DNA of 64,000 nt from Serratia sp. M24T3 (GTDB lineage Bacteria > Pseudomonadota > Gammaproteobacteria > Enterobacterales > Enterobacteriaceae), in assembly GCF_000257645.1 (NCBI RefSeq), contig NZ_AJHJ01000007.1:62001-126000 (forward strand), written 5' to 3'. Positions 48,651 to 56,891 of the stretch are shown piece after piece. The position numbers and the translations under genes were made by a program. The number at the start of each line of letters is the position of its first letter. The first letter of the stretch is position 1. Below the pieces are notes generated by a model, which searched no databases, was not told the DNA's origin, and worked only from the letters and a program-made list of their open reading frames with translations.

Positions 48651-49454
48651 TTACTTGGTAACATCTGCGCCAAACCACTTATCGGAAATCTTGGCCAGTG
48701 AACCATCTTTCTGCATATCGGCAATGGCCTTGTTAATCGCAGCCAGCAGTTCTGGGTTGTTTTTACGCAACGCGACGCCTGATTCCTGACGAGAGAAAGG
48801 TTTACCGGCAACGGCCATGGTATCACCGGTTTTTTTAACCAGATCCAGCGCTGCCAGACGATCAACCAGAATAGCATCGAGACGGCCTACGCGCAGATCC
48901 TGATACTTGGTTGGATCATCATCATAAGTGCGAATATCAACACCAGGTTCGTTTTGACGCAGCCACTGCTCGTAATTACTGCCCAGACCCACGCCGACTT
49001 TTTTACCTTTCAGGTCATCAGGAGACGAGAATTTGCCTTCATTGCCTTTTTTGGTCAGCACTTGAATACCGGAAACAGTATAAGGAGTGGAGAAATCATA
49101 TTTTTTCTCGCGCTCAGGCGAGATAGTCACCTGATTGATCACCACATCGATGCGTTTTGACTGCAGCGCGGCCAGCATGCCGTCCCATTTGGTCGGGGCC
49201 AGTTTGGCCTTCACGCCCATATGCTGGGCCAGCGAGTCAGCAAATTCGACCTCAAAACCGGTCAGCTTGCCATCATCGCCCTGAAAACTAAACGGCGGAT
49301 AGGTCCCTTCCAGGCCGACAATCATCGTCCCGCGCTCTTTTATTTTAGCCAGAACGTTTTCAGAAGCTGCGAAGGCGTGAGTCGCCATACCCGCAGACAG
49401 TGAAACCGCCACCGCACCCAGCACCAGGCGACGACGCAAATTTGAAAAAGCCAT
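48651..49454 (-). CDS. tcyJ: Periplasmic L-cystine-binding protein
   Basis: This 267-residue binding protein closely follows E. coli TcyJ (FliY). The conserved text includes GLEGTYPPFSFQGDDGKLTG, KWDGMLAAL, RIDVVINQVTIS and TYDDDPTKYQDLRVGR. The signal peptide MAFSNLRRRLVLGAVAVSLSAGMATHAFA is Sec-type. I chose ATG 49454, which has GAGG just upstream, over the ATG at 49472. In E. coli this gene lies between fliZ and dcyD; here lldRD and smaller elements separate it from both. Confidence 0.96.
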   Translation of the reverse strand: MAFSNLRRRLVLGAVAVSLSAGMATHAFAASENVLAKIKERGTMIVGLEGTYPPFSFQGDDGKLTGFEVEFADSLAQHMGVKAKLAPTKWDGMLAALQSKRIDVVINQVTISPEREKKYDFSTPYTVSGIQVLTKKGNEGKFSSPDDLKGKKVGVGLGSNYEQWLRQNEPGVDIRTYDDDPTKYQDLRVGRLDAILVDRLAALDLVKKTGDTMAVAGKPFSRQESGVALRKNNPELLAAINKAIADMQKDGSLAKISDKWFGADVTK

Positions 49455-49523
49455 ACTCACCTCATTGTTCATTTTGTTGGCAACTATTTTATTAGAGTAA
49501 ATTATTCATTATGAAAACGGCAA

Positions 49524-49556
49524 AATCTTATCATTATAAGATATTTAATCTTATCA
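49524..49556 (-). promoter_or_regulatory. Direct repeats upstream of tcyJ
   Basis: AATCTTATCA occurs at 49524-49533 and again at 49547-49556, 23 bases apart, in an AT-rich stretch 70-100 bases before the tcyJ start. CysB is a plausible regulator for a cystine importer, but its sites are loosely defined and this is inference. Confidence 0.3.
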
Positions 49557-49702
49557 GATTATAGCAACATCAGGTGTTGCGCTACGGTTGTAAGCAGGTA
49601 ATCGTGCTTGATAGTCAATGGCGCTCATGGCTGTCAAATGAAAGTACAAAGGATTGGAATAATGGGGAAGTTTTTGGATATATACATTTAGATATACAAA
49701 TG

Positions 49703-49724
49703 AAAGCTGCCCGCAGGCAGCTTT
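49703..49724 (-). terminator. Hairpin after the small lipoprotein gene
   Basis: A perfect 9-bp stem AAAGCTGCC/GGCAGCTTT with loop CGCA lies 5 bases downstream of the lipoprotein stop. The U tract is short. Confidence 0.6.
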
Positions 49725-49728
49725 GACT

Positions 49729-49956
49729 TTAGTTTGGAAGTTCGGAAACTTCTTTAACTTCGGCTTTATTGATTTGCTGTTTTTTACCCCATGCATCGGT
49801 ATAACCCAGCATACCAGTATCAGTGTCTTTCGGTTTGCCGTCACTGATGATGGTTCGAGCATCATTAGTGTGAATCGCATAACTTGTTCGCGTGCATCCT
49901 GTCAAAGCAGCAACAGACAGCAAAGCGGTCAGTGATATAACAAATGCCTTTTTCAT
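49729..49956 (-). CDS. Small outer-membrane lipoprotein, YgdI/YgdR (DUF903) family
   Basis: This 75-residue lipoprotein starts at ATG 49956 (MKKAFVISL), six bases after AAGGAG. The lipobox is LTGC, giving a lipidated Cys about residue 20. The mature part (TRTSYAIHTNDARTIISDGKPKDTDTGMLGYTDAWGKKQQINKAEVKEV) matches the DUF903 domain of YgdI/YgdR-type lipoproteins, a small SH3-like fold. The function of the family is unknown. It stands alone with its own hairpin. Confidence 0.9.
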   Translation of the reverse strand: MKKAFVISLTALLSVAALTGCTRTSYAIHTNDARTIISDGKPKDTDTGMLGYTDAWGKKQQINKAEVKEVSELPN

Positions 49957-50007
49957 ACACAACTCCTTGGTTTGGTCAGTTATTCAGTTCACACAGGTTG
50001 CCGATCT

Positions 50008-50045
50008 CATTACTTTTTAGCTGTGACATTACTTTTTAGCTGTGA
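50008..50045. repeat. 19-bp exact tandem duplication
   Basis: The 19-base text cattactttttagctgtga is present at 50008-50026 and 50027-50045. It lies between the lipoprotein promoter and the end of a doubtful minus-strand frame. Unit length equals that of the duplication at 3384, but the sequence differs. Confidence 0.95.
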
Positions 50046-50047
50046 CA

Positions 50048-50254
50048 TTAAAAGTGTAGATGGTTTTTCAACTTTGTTTTTTCTTGAACCTTTGCTGCGT
50101 GATGACTAACACAGTATTGGGAGAAATTAAGCCACTCAAATGGCGCGCTCTCTATTACCGCCGCCCCTAACAGTTCGCTCTTGGTCCTACCAATAGTATT
50201 TAAAAGCCAATTAAGATCGCAGAAACCGAATCCACTCCGGCTATCACCTTGCAT
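50048..50254 (-). CDS. Doubtful small protein, 68 residues
   Basis: The frame gives MQGDSRSGFGFCDLNWLLNTIGRTKSELLGAAVIES and a basic tail. AAGGAG lies 11 bases before ATG 50254, a little far. The composition looks protein-like, with helical Leu/Trp text, but I recognise no family. It could be a small regulator, a remnant of a displaced gene or chance. Confidence 0.35.
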   Translation of the reverse strand: MQGDSRSGFGFCDLNWLLNTIGRTKSELLGAAVIESAPFEWLNFSQYCVSHHAAKVQEKTKLKNHLHF

Positions 50255-50276
50255 AATAAGAACAACTCCTTAACAA

Positions 50277-50330
50277 TTTCAGTTAATCAAGCTATTTCAC
50301 TTAATCAAACTACTTCAGTTAACCAAGCTA
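50277..50330. repeat. Three tandem 18-bp imperfect repeats upstream of lldR
   Basis: Units at 50277-50294, 50295-50312 and 50313-50330 follow the pattern YTTCASTTAAYCAARCTA with one to four differences between them and no spacer. They directly precede the LldR-type palindrome, so they may be regulator sites or a slipped-strand expansion. Confidence 0.9.
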
Positions 50331-50341
50331 CGCCGCCTGCT

Positions 50342-50354
50342 TTGGTCTGACCAA
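50342..50354 (+). promoter_or_regulatory. LldR-type operator upstream of lldR
   Basis: TTGGTCTGACCAA is a perfect inverted repeat (TTGGT-N3-ACCAA). It fits the operators of FadR-subfamily GntR regulators, including LldR and PdhR. It lies 29 bases before the lldR start, so autoregulation is likely. Confidence 0.75.
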
Positions 50355-50382
50355 ACAGTAACAAAATTCCCAGGAGTCATTG

Positions 50383-51147
50383 ATGTCCGCCCCCCAAGTG
50401 CATCACACAGCCAAGCTAGCCGAACGTTTGAATTTATTTATTGCCCGGCAGCAGCTTTTACCCGGTGCGCGCTTGCCTGCCGAACGCCAGCTGGCAACTT
50501 TGCTCGGGGTATCAAGATCCTCACTGCGGGAGGCTATTTCACAACTTAGCAGTGAGGGCCTGTTATTACGTCGGCCGGGAGGCGGAACTTTTTTACGCGA
50601 GCAGCCGCCTCTCTGGGCGCAAACACAAATCGTCGAGCCGTTGCGTAATCTGGTCAATCAGGACCCCGAGTATCGTTACGACATTCTCGAAGCCAGACAT
50701 TCAATTGAGGCCAGTACCGCATGGCATGCTGCTCTTCGTGCCACCGAGGCCGACAAAGAACTATTGCAGTCCGCTTTTGATGCCACCTTGATGCTAAACG
50801 AAAACGAAAATCCTCAATGGGCTGCTCAGGCAGATGTCCGTTTTCATTTGGCCATTGCTGCCGCTTCTCACAACGTGGTGCTGTTACAGACAATGCGCGG
50901 ATTTTTCGAATTGCTGCAATCCTCGGTAAGACAAAGCCGCCAACGCATGTACAGCCAGCAAACTATTTTTGCCCGATTAACCGAACAGCATCGCGCCTTG
51001 CTTGAGGCCATTCTGGATGGTGATGCGGTGCGCGCCCGCGAGGCAGCCATGGAACACATCAGTTTTGTTCATTCGACGTTAAAAACGCTTGATGAAGACG
51101 AGGCCAGACAGGCCCGCATTACCCGCCTGCCCGGCCAGGAAAAATAG
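50383..51147 (+). CDS. lldR: L-lactate-responsive GntR-family regulator LldR
   Basis: This 254-residue protein has a GntR winged HTH (LPAERQLATLLGVSRSSLREAISQLSSEGLLLRRPGGGTFLRE, about residues 30-72) and a FadR-type FCD domain. The latter has EARHSIEASTAWHAALRAT, the metal/ligand histidines in ADVRFHLAIAAASHN, and MEHISFVHSTLKTLDEDEARQARITRLPG. These match E. coli LldR, which represses or activates the lactate operon depending on L-lactate. ATG 50383 has GGAG six bases upstream and is preferred over the TTG just before it. lldD follows by 28 bases; lldP is not adjacent. Confidence 0.94.
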   Translation: MSAPQVHHTAKLAERLNLFIARQQLLPGARLPAERQLATLLGVSRSSLREAISQLSSEGLLLRRPGGGTFLREQPPLWAQTQIVEPLRNLVNQDPEYRYDILEARHSIEASTAWHAALRATEADKELLQSAFDATLMLNENENPQWAAQADVRFHLAIAAASHNVVLLQTMRGFFELLQSSVRQSRQRMYSQQTIFARLTEQHRALLEAILDGDAVRAREAAMEHISFVHSTLKTLDEDEARQARITRLPGQEK

Positions 51148-51175
51148 AGAAAATGGAAATTAAAGGAATTCTGCA

Positions 51176-52333
51176 ATGATTATTTCAGCCTCCAGTGACT
51201 ATCGCCCTGCGGCACAGCGTATTCTGCCCCCGTTTCTTTTTCACTATATTGACGGCGGTTCTTACACCGAATCGACACTCAGGCATAACGTTGAGGATCT
51301 CTCGCAGATTGCCCTGCGCCAGCGCGTACTGAAAAATATGTCGGATCTCAATCTCGAAACCAAACTGTTTAATGAAACGCTGTCGATGCCGATTGCCTTG
51401 GCGCCAGTTGGCCTGTGTGGCATGTACGCCAGACGAGGTGAGGTCCAGGCGGCGCGTGCGGCAGCCAACAAAGGTATTCCCTTTACCCTTTCCACCGTAT
51501 CGGTGTGCCCGATTGAGGAAGTTACCCCGGAAATTAACCGCCCGATGTGGTTTCAGCTTTATGTGCTGCGCGATCGTGGCTTTATGCGCAATGCGTTAGA
51601 ACGCGCCAAGGCTGCGGGCTGCTCGACGCTGGTATTTACCGTCGATATGCCAACGCCCGGAGCGCGCTATCGTGATGCCCACTCTGGAATGAGCGGCCCC
51701 AACGCGGCAATGCGTCGCTACTGGCAATCGGTAACCCATCCACAGTGGGCATGGGATGTCGGCGTGAACGGTCGGCCACACGATCTCGGCAACATCTCCA
51801 CTTATCTTGGTAAACCCACCGGACTGGAAGATTACATTGGCTGGCTTGCCAGCAACTTTGACCCTTCGATCTCCTGGAAAGACCTCGAATGGATCCGCGA
51901 GTTTTGGGATGGGCCTATGGTTATCAAAGGAATTCTTGACGAAGAAGATGCACGCGATGCCGTGCGTTTTGGGGCCGACGGTATTGTGGTTTCCAACCAC
52001 GGTGGCCGGCAGCTCGATGGCGTTCCTTCTACTGCGCGGGCGTTACCGGCGATCGCCGACGCGGTAAAGGGAGACATTACTATTCTGGCCGACAGCGGCG
52101 TGCGAAACGGACTAGACGTGGTACGCATGATAGCTTTGGGAGCGGACACCGTATTGCTTGGTCGCGCCTATCTCTACGCGCTGGCAACGCACGGTCAGCG
52201 TGGAGTCGAAAACCTGCTAACGCTGATTGAAAAAGAAATGAAAGTGGCGATGACGCTGACCGGGGCAAAGACTATCGGAGAAATTAGCGCAGATATGTTG
52301 GTACAGGAAAGCAAAGCTTTATTAAAGGGGTAA
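51176..52333 (+). CDS. lldD: FMN-dependent L-lactate dehydrogenase
   Basis: This 385-residue membrane-associated flavoenzyme oxidises L-lactate to pyruvate and passes electrons to quinone. It closely follows E. coli LldD, with [20 protein letters not shown] at the start and [16 protein letters not shown] in the FMN site. The substrate/catalytic regions [14 protein letters not shown] and [14 protein letters not shown] contain the active-site His, and [21 protein letters not shown] completes the barrel. It ends slightly shorter than the E. coli protein. It is cotranscribed with lldR, and a terminator follows. Confidence 0.97.
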   Translation: MIISASSDYRPAAQRILPPFLFHYIDGGSYTESTLRHNVEDLSQIALRQRVLKNMSDLNLETKLFNETLSMPIALAPVGLCGMYARRGEVQAARAAANKGIPFTLSTVSVCPIEEVTPEINRPMWFQLYVLRDRGFMRNALERAKAAGCSTLVFTVDMPTPGARYRDAHSGMSGPNAAMRRYWQSVTHPQWAWDVGVNGRPHDLGNISTYLGKPTGLEDYIGWLASNFDPSISWKDLEWIREFWDGPMVIKGILDEEDARDAVRFGADGIVVSNHGGRQLDGVPSTARALPAIADAVKGDITILADSGVRNGLDVVRMIALGADTVLLGRAYLYALATHGQRGVENLLTLIEKEMKVAMTLTGAKTIGEISADMLVQESKALLKG

Positions 52334-52359
52334 TTCAGCGGCTTAGGGCAAAAGTGTAA

Positions 52360-52389
52360 ACGGGCAGTCTCATCGACTGACCGTTTTTT
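52360..52389 (+). terminator. Rho-independent terminator of lldRD
   Basis: The stem ACGGGCAGTC/GACTGACCGT (one mismatch) with the loop TCATC is followed by TTTTT on the plus strand. Confidence 0.88.
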
Positions 52390-52440
52390 AAGCGAGCGGG
52401 GCAATTTTCAATCAATAATGTAACAAGGCTAGTCATTCAA

Positions 52441-52503
52441 ATAATTTGAACAGTAAAATCAATGAATTTGAACAGCACGACCCATGAATTTGAAAAGAGC
52501 CGA
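52441..52503. repeat. Three degenerate tandem repeats of about 21-22 bp between lldD and dcyD
   Basis: Units start near 52441, 52462 and 52484 and share ATRAATTTGAAMAG. The spacer halves differ. They lie between the convergent lldD and dcyD genes, after the lldD terminator. Confidence 0.8.
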
Positions 52504-52536
52504 ATACTTTGTCTCTCTAATTCATTGATCTTAGTT

Positions 52537-53556
52537 TCAAAGATAAGCAAACAATGCCGGTGAGCCACCCGTATGCACAAATAAAATCGGACCATCTCCA
52601 GGAATTATTTGGCGTTCGAGGGCATCTAGCAGCCCTGCCATCGCTTTGCCGGTATAAACCGGATCAAGCAACATCGCCTCCATTTCGGCCAGCAGCTTGA
52701 TAGCCGCCAGACCTTCCTTGTTAGGCTCGCCGTAGCGCGGTGCAAAATAGTCATCCCAAAGATTGACGGTGGGGACATCTCCTTCAATCTCAAGCAAAGC
52801 CATGAGTTCTTTCGAAAGCAATTCAACTTTGGGGCGCTGATCGTCGGCTTTACGTGACACCGTCACGCCTATTAATTGCGTGGTTGGCATCAGCTCACGC
52901 ATTGCCACGGCCAAGCCCGCGTGGGTTCCCGCACTACCAGAGGCGACGACTACCGCACTGAAATCCACGAAGCCAGCAGAACTTTGCTCGGCAATCTCAA
53001 TGGCGCACTGAACGTAACCCAATGCCCCAAGCGCATTTGAACCGCCCACCGGAATAATGTACGGACGGAATCCCTGAGCTTCGAGCAGCGTTGCCTGTTC
53101 GGCCATTTGTGCCATGGGATCATAGAGGCCATCGCACATCACCACTTCGGTATTAAACAAGTCCAGAAGCAGGCGGTTGCCGTTGTTGAGATAGTTTTCA
53201 GCATCGGTGCCGATTGGATTTTCCAGTAAAGCCAGGCACTTAAGGCCCAGCTTTGCCGCGACTGCCGCCGTTTGGCGCACGTGGTTTGACTGAATAGCTC
53301 CAGCAGTGATCAGTGTATCCGCCCCTTCTTCAATGGCAGCTGCAGCTAAAAACTCAAGTTTTCTCAACTTGTTACCACCAAGCGCCAGCGGCGTGACATC
53401 GTCACGTTTAATGTAAATATCGCGCCCTACAAAGTCTGAAAGACGATTTAATCGTTCCAGCGGTGTGCTGTTTCCTACCAAATCAATACGGGAAAAGCTT
53501 TCTAATTGATGTTTCAAGACGGCAAGTGAAGATGAGTTAGGCAAAGATGAAGGCAC
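52537..53556 (-). CDS. dcyD: D-cysteine desulfhydrase
   Basis: This 339-residue PLP enzyme breaks D-cysteine down to pyruvate, hydrogen sulfide and ammonia. It belongs to the ACC-deaminase-like fold II group. The PLP lysine is in [14 protein letters not shown] (Lys about 63), followed by [17 protein letters not shown] and [14 protein letters not shown]. The end [18 protein letters not shown] matches DcyD. It starts at GTG 53556, with a GGGGGA site upstream. In E. coli dcyD sits inside the tcy genes; here it lies between lldRD and fliZ. A terminator separates it from fliZ, so it has its own promoter. Confidence 0.94.
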   Translation of the reverse strand: MPSSLPNSSSLAVLKHQLESFSRIDLVGNSTPLERLNRLSDFVGRDIYIKRDDVTPLALGGNKLRKLEFLAAAAIEEGADTLITAGAIQSNHVRQTAAVAAKLGLKCLALLENPIGTDAENYLNNGNRLLLDLFNTEVVMCDGLYDPMAQMAEQATLLEAQGFRPYIIPVGGSNALGALGYVQCAIEIAEQSSAGFVDFSAVVVASGSAGTHAGLAVAMRELMPTTQLIGVTVSRKADDQRPKVELLSKELMALLEIEGDVPTVNLWDDYFAPRYGEPNKEGLAAIKLLAEMEAMLLDPVYTGKAMAGLLDALERQIIPGDGPILFVHTGGSPALFAYL

Positions 53557-53634
53557 GGTGATCCCCCGAAGCTAAGTTTTAGGCTGATGCATTTCAAAGA
53601 AAAAGTATTGTTCTATTATATCAGTTTGCGACAC

Positions 53635-53664
53635 AAAAAAAGCAGGCATCAAAGATACCTGCTT
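53635..53664 (-). terminator. Rho-independent terminator of fliZ
   Basis: On the minus strand the stem AAGCAGGTATC/GATGCCTGCTT (one G-U pair) has a short TTT loop and is followed by a U run. Confidence 0.88.
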
Positions 53665-53702
53665 GGTTTAGGAATAACTTTATCTGTAAATCTTACAGGC
53701 AA

Positions 53703-54239
53703 TCAAGCCTGTTCGGTATAAATACCGTCTGAAGGCATTTCACTTTGCCAGGCAAGGAACTGGTCATATTTCCTTAAGGCAATCCGGTAGTTATCGGTAA
53801 CGGCTAAAGGAACATCTTCAACAATTCGCTGGTGTATATTTTTGTCAGCAATTTTATCCTGAGGATAATCACTGGCGGTCAAAATTTCATCCAGCCTGCG
53901 CAGGCGAACGACATATTCACGCACCGTGCTGTGGTTCATGTCTGTCTGTTCGAAAAGATACTGCTTAAAGGCGACAATTTCGAAATAGTGATAAGTGCTA
54001 TTAAAGGAAATCTCACTACAAAAGCGGCACAAGGCCAATAAATCCTTAGAAAGATCGCCCCATAGCTCATCGTCGATAGGTTGATCCATTTTGGAAATCG
54101 CGTTTTTGTTAATAATCTGACCACGAAAAACCAAAGCCATTCTGTCCAGCTCTTTTCCACATTGGGAACAGTTCGTCTGGGTATGCTTGTAATCTTTAAG
54201 ATATCGGCTTAAAGGCCGTTTTTTAGATCCCGCTGGCAT
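53703..54239 (-). CDS. fliZ: Flagellar regulatory protein FliZ
   Basis: This 178-residue protein matches E. coli FliZ (183). It shares KKRPLSRYLKDYKHTQTNC at the N terminus, the segment FKQYLFEQTDMNHSTVREYVVRLRRLDEIL in the middle, and DNYRIALRKYDQFLAWQ near the end. FliZ promotes flagellar gene expression and, in E. coli, blocks RpoS-dependent promoters, so it helps choose motility over biofilm. Two Cys pairs (CSQC near residue 24 and CRFC near 92) could bind a metal. fliA, its usual upstream neighbour, is not next to it; instead a 323-base gap and an OrtT-type gene follow. It ends at its own terminator. Confidence 0.92.
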   Translation of the reverse strand: MPAGSKKRPLSRYLKDYKHTQTNCSQCGKELDRMALVFRGQIINKNAISKMDQPIDDELWGDLSKDLLALCRFCSEISFNSTYHYFEIVAFKQYLFEQTDMNHSTVREYVVRLRRLDEILTASDYPQDKIADKNIHQRIVEDVPLAVTDNYRIALRKYDQFLAWQSEMPSDGIYTEQA

Positions 54240-54562
54240 AATTCACTTCCAAAAATAGTGAAAACTTCGGATGGCCTCTTTGTGCCTTTTGTTCAAAGAT
54301 TTTCAATCTTTACACCACAGCTTAAACCAGTAGGTAAGTATCGGACAAGCGATGTTTATGCCTAGGCAAACGTTTACGCTGCCAAACTTCCCAAAAAGTT
54401 GTGCTTATATTGAAATTTTAACTAAAGTAATCCCGAAACTTATTATTAACATTTTAGTTACTTTGTAAATTTGTGAACATAATCACTTACCAATTGATTG
54501 CAAAATGTTAACCGCATAGAATGACCCGCATTCGTTGAGGTTTATTAAAATTAGGGGTTATC
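54240..54562. promoter_or_regulatory. Divergent region between fliZ and the OrtT-type gene
   Basis: This gap of 323 bases is AT-rich and holds no gene. On the plus strand a sigma-70 promoter is clear: TTGATT at 54494-54499, a 17-base spacer, TAGAAT at 54517-54522, placed 40 bases before the toxin start. On the minus strand I found no good FliA-type promoter for fliZ. Confidence 0.6.
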
Positions 54563-54739
54563 GTGCATTTGTGGTGGGAAGCAATTAAAACTATTTACTG
54601 GGGTGGATTAGCAATCGGCGCAATTTTCACCTTGCTGGTGAGCCGTGACACAATCAAAATTCGTTTGCTAACCTCAGGAATTATCGGGTTAACCTGGCCA
54701 ATGAGCCTGCCGGTAGTGATGTTGTTCTCTCTGTTCTAA
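54563..54739 (+). CDS. ortT: Small membrane toxin of the GhoT/OrtT family (58 residues)
   Basis: The short frame starts at GTG 54563 after AGGGG and encodes MHLWWEAIKTIYWGGLAIGA and so on. The second half, IKIRLLTSGIIGLTWPMSLPVVMLFSLF, closely follows GhoT and OrtT (YdcX) of E. coli, including the hallmark GxTWPMSxPVxxLFSLF end. These peptides sit in the inner membrane, damage membrane potential and lower ATP, slowing growth. Two hydrophobic helices are visible. No ghoS-like antitoxin gene is adjacent, which resembles the orphan OrtT rather than the GhoST pair. A good promoter lies 40 bases upstream. The choice between OrtT and GhoT names is not settled. Confidence 0.88.
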   Translation: MHLWWEAIKTIYWGGLAIGAIFTLLVSRDTIKIRLLTSGIIGLTWPMSLPVVMLFSLF

Positions 54740-54798
54740 ATGCAGGTCACAGGCTAGTGGGTTATTTTTTAGCGGCTATTCTGATGCGCATAGAGCCG

Positions 54799-55929
54799 CT
54801 AATTATTACGAATAAGTAAGGTCAACACTTCATAGTGGGCAGTATGTGGAAACATATCGAACAACTGTACACGTTCAATACGATAGTTTTTTAGCTCGGC
54901 TAAATCCTTGGCCATTGTCTGAGCATTGCAACTTGAGTACAGCAATCTTGGCGGTGCCATCTCATCGAGATAGCGGCACAATTCACTGCCAATTCCCCTG
55001 CGCGGTGGATTAACCAGCACCAACTCCGGCACGGCGTCATGCCCAGTGGCAAAACCGGTAGAGTCCAGCGCTTTAAACTCAACTTGCTTTAAACCCAGAC
55101 GCTCGGCCGAAATTTTGGCACACACAATCGCCTCGGCGCTGATTTCAATGCCCGTGAGCCTGGTTTCAGGTTTGGCGCAGTGTAATCCAAAGCCACCAAC
55201 GCCACAGAACAGATCCCACATGCTGGCAATCTCCCTTTCCGCCACCCAATCTCTTGCAGTAGCGTACAGCGCAGCAGCAACCTGTGGATTAGTCTGGAAA
55301 AAACTTTGCGGACGGATAAACAACGGCACCTGATTGAAGTGTTCTTCCAGCGCCTGCTGACTGGTGAGAGGGATTTCACGATCCCCCTCCAGAATCGCCA
55401 TGTGTATCGGCTGAATATTTGCCGATATTACCTGCAACGCGGGCACCTGCTCCATCAACCACGGCAGCGCCGCGCGCAGTTGGGCCAGCTTGGTTTCAGA
55501 ACGGAGTACGAAGCGCAGCATCAGCCCGCCGTTGTACTGGCTTTCGGTCAGCAGCAGGTGTTTGAGTTCGCCACGTTTGCGCGCTACGTTGTAAGGCGTT
55601 AATCCTGCACGGGCGATAAAGGTTTTAAGATGCTGAAATACGTCACTGAAGCTCGAGGGATATAACGGGCAATCGCATAAATCTACCGGCGTGCCATCAC
55701 GATGCAGCATGCCCAGCAGTGGACGCTCTACGCTGCCGCTCACCACCATTTTGGCTTTGTTACGAAATGCCTGCTGCTTGCCTGCGACCGGCTCGCGCCA
55801 TTCGCCCACAGTAAAATCGGCAAGCAGATCGGCAAGATTTTGCTGTTTTTCACTGAGCTGGGTGGCATAGGGTTTTTCCAGCCACTGGCAGGACCGGCAG
55901 GTTCCGGCGGTGTATTGCGCGCAATGCAT
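54799..55929 (-). CDS. rlmC: 23S rRNA (uracil-747 C5)-methyltransferase RlmC
   Basis: This 376-residue methyltransferase (RumB) modifies U747 of 23S rRNA. The Cys residues for a 4Fe-4S cluster are visible in [17 protein letters not shown] (Cys 3, 11, 14), with a further candidate in DLCDCPLYP. The SAM-binding core is [17 protein letters not shown], followed by LVNPPRRG and the catalytic Cys in [15 protein letters not shown]. As in E. coli it lies next to potI, but ybjO, which separates them there, is absent. Confidence 0.95.
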   Translation of the reverse strand: MHCAQYTAGTCRSCQWLEKPYATQLSEKQQNLADLLADFTVGEWREPVAGKQQAFRNKAKMVVSGSVERPLLGMLHRDGTPVDLCDCPLYPSSFSDVFQHLKTFIARAGLTPYNVARKRGELKHLLLTESQYNGGLMLRFVLRSETKLAQLRAALPWLMEQVPALQVISANIQPIHMAILEGDREIPLTSQQALEEHFNQVPLFIRPQSFFQTNPQVAAALYATARDWVAEREIASMWDLFCGVGGFGLHCAKPETRLTGIEISAEAIVCAKISAERLGLKQVEFKALDSTGFATGHDAVPELVLVNPPRRGIGSELCRYLDEMAPPRLLYSSCNAQTMAKDLAELKNYRIERVQLFDMFPHTAHYEVLTLLIRNN

Positions 55930-56045
55930 AAATAAGGACCGTTATCGCGATAGCTTGATCGGGCAGTTAAAAAGTTGGCGCGGATTGTAACACCGCGCGC
56001 AATCAAAGGCTCATTTATCGCATGGGAAATCTTAAGCGGGAATAT

Positions 56046-56891
56046 TTAATGCCGCGCGGCACGCTGTAAGTCTTTAACCCGCTGCTTTTCGGCGCGATGC
56101 ATAAACCACCAGGCAATCACGCCGATAATCCCCACCACCAGCAGAATCAGGGTAGCCAGCGCGTTTATTTCCGGATTAGTGCCCAAACGCACGCTGGCGA
56201 AAACCAGCATCGGCAAGGTGGTCGAACCCGGCCCGGCAACAAAGCTGGCAATAACCAAATCATCCAGCGACAGGGTGAATGCCAGCAGCCAGCCGGATAC
56301 CAACGCCGGAGCGATCATCGGGATGGTGATGATAAAAAACACTTTTAGCGGCGTCGCGCCGAGGTCCAGTGCCGCCTCTTCGATTGAACGGTCCAGTTCG
56401 CGCAATCGCGCCGAGACCACCACTGCGACGTAGGCACTGCAAAAGGTGACGTGCGCCAGCCAGATGGTGAACATCCCGCGCTCGCTCGGCCAGCCTAACG
56501 TGTGGCCCATGGCCACAAACAGCAGTAACAGGGCCAGCCCGGTTATCACATCAGGCATCACCAATGGCGCAGTGAGCATAAATGCAAAGCCGGTAGAGCC
56601 TTTGAAACGGCCATAGCGCACCATCACCACGGCCGCCAACGTCCCCACTACCACCGCCATGCTGGCTGCCGCGGTGGCAATGGTCAGGCTCATGCTCACC
56701 GCGCCAATCATCGCGGAATCGTGAAACAATGCGCTATACCACTGCGTTGACCAACCCGCCCAGACAGTCACCAGTTTTGAGCTGTTAAAAGAGTAGATCA
56801 CCAGAATTAGCATCGGGGCATACAGGAAGGCAAAACCCAGCACCAAAATAAGGATTCGCCACGGTGAGCGCACCACGGGTAACGGATTCAT
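56046..56891 (-). CDS. potI: Putrescine ABC transporter permease PotI
   Basis: This 281-residue inner-membrane permease has six hydrophobic segments and the EAA loop SIEEAALDLGATPLKVFFIITIPMIAPALVSG. LSLDDLVIASFVAGPGSTTLPMLVFASVRLG near the end is typical of polyamine permeases. The start overlaps the potH stop by four bases. With PotF, PotG and PotH it imports putrescine. It is the last gene of the pot operon. Confidence 0.96.
   Translation of the reverse strand: MNPLPVVRSPWRILILVLGFAFLYAPMLILVIYSFNSSKLVTVWAGWSTQWYSALFHDSAMIGAVSMSLTIATAAASMAVVVGTLAAVVMVRYGRFKGSTGFAFMLTAPLVMPDVITGLALLLLFVAMGHTLGWPSERGMFTIWLAHVTFCSAYVAVVVSARLRELDRSIEEAALDLGATPLKVFFIITIPMIAPALVSGWLLAFTLSLDDLVIASFVAGPGSTTLPMLVFASVRLGTNPEINALATLILLVVGIIGVIAWWFMHRAEKQRVKDLQRAARH

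Larger units (their letters stand above)
49957..50382. other. Repeat-rich gap between the lipoprotein gene and lldR
   Basis: This 426-base gap holds a 19-bp tandem duplication, a doubtful 68-codon frame on the minus strand, three 18-bp tandem repeats and the LldR-type operator. Each is listed separately. Confidence 0.7.

Noticed and set aside
54240-54560. A FliA-type promoter for fliZ
   Set aside because: TAAA and CCGATA-like words exist but spacing is 9 or 27 bases instead of about 15, so no site is claimed.
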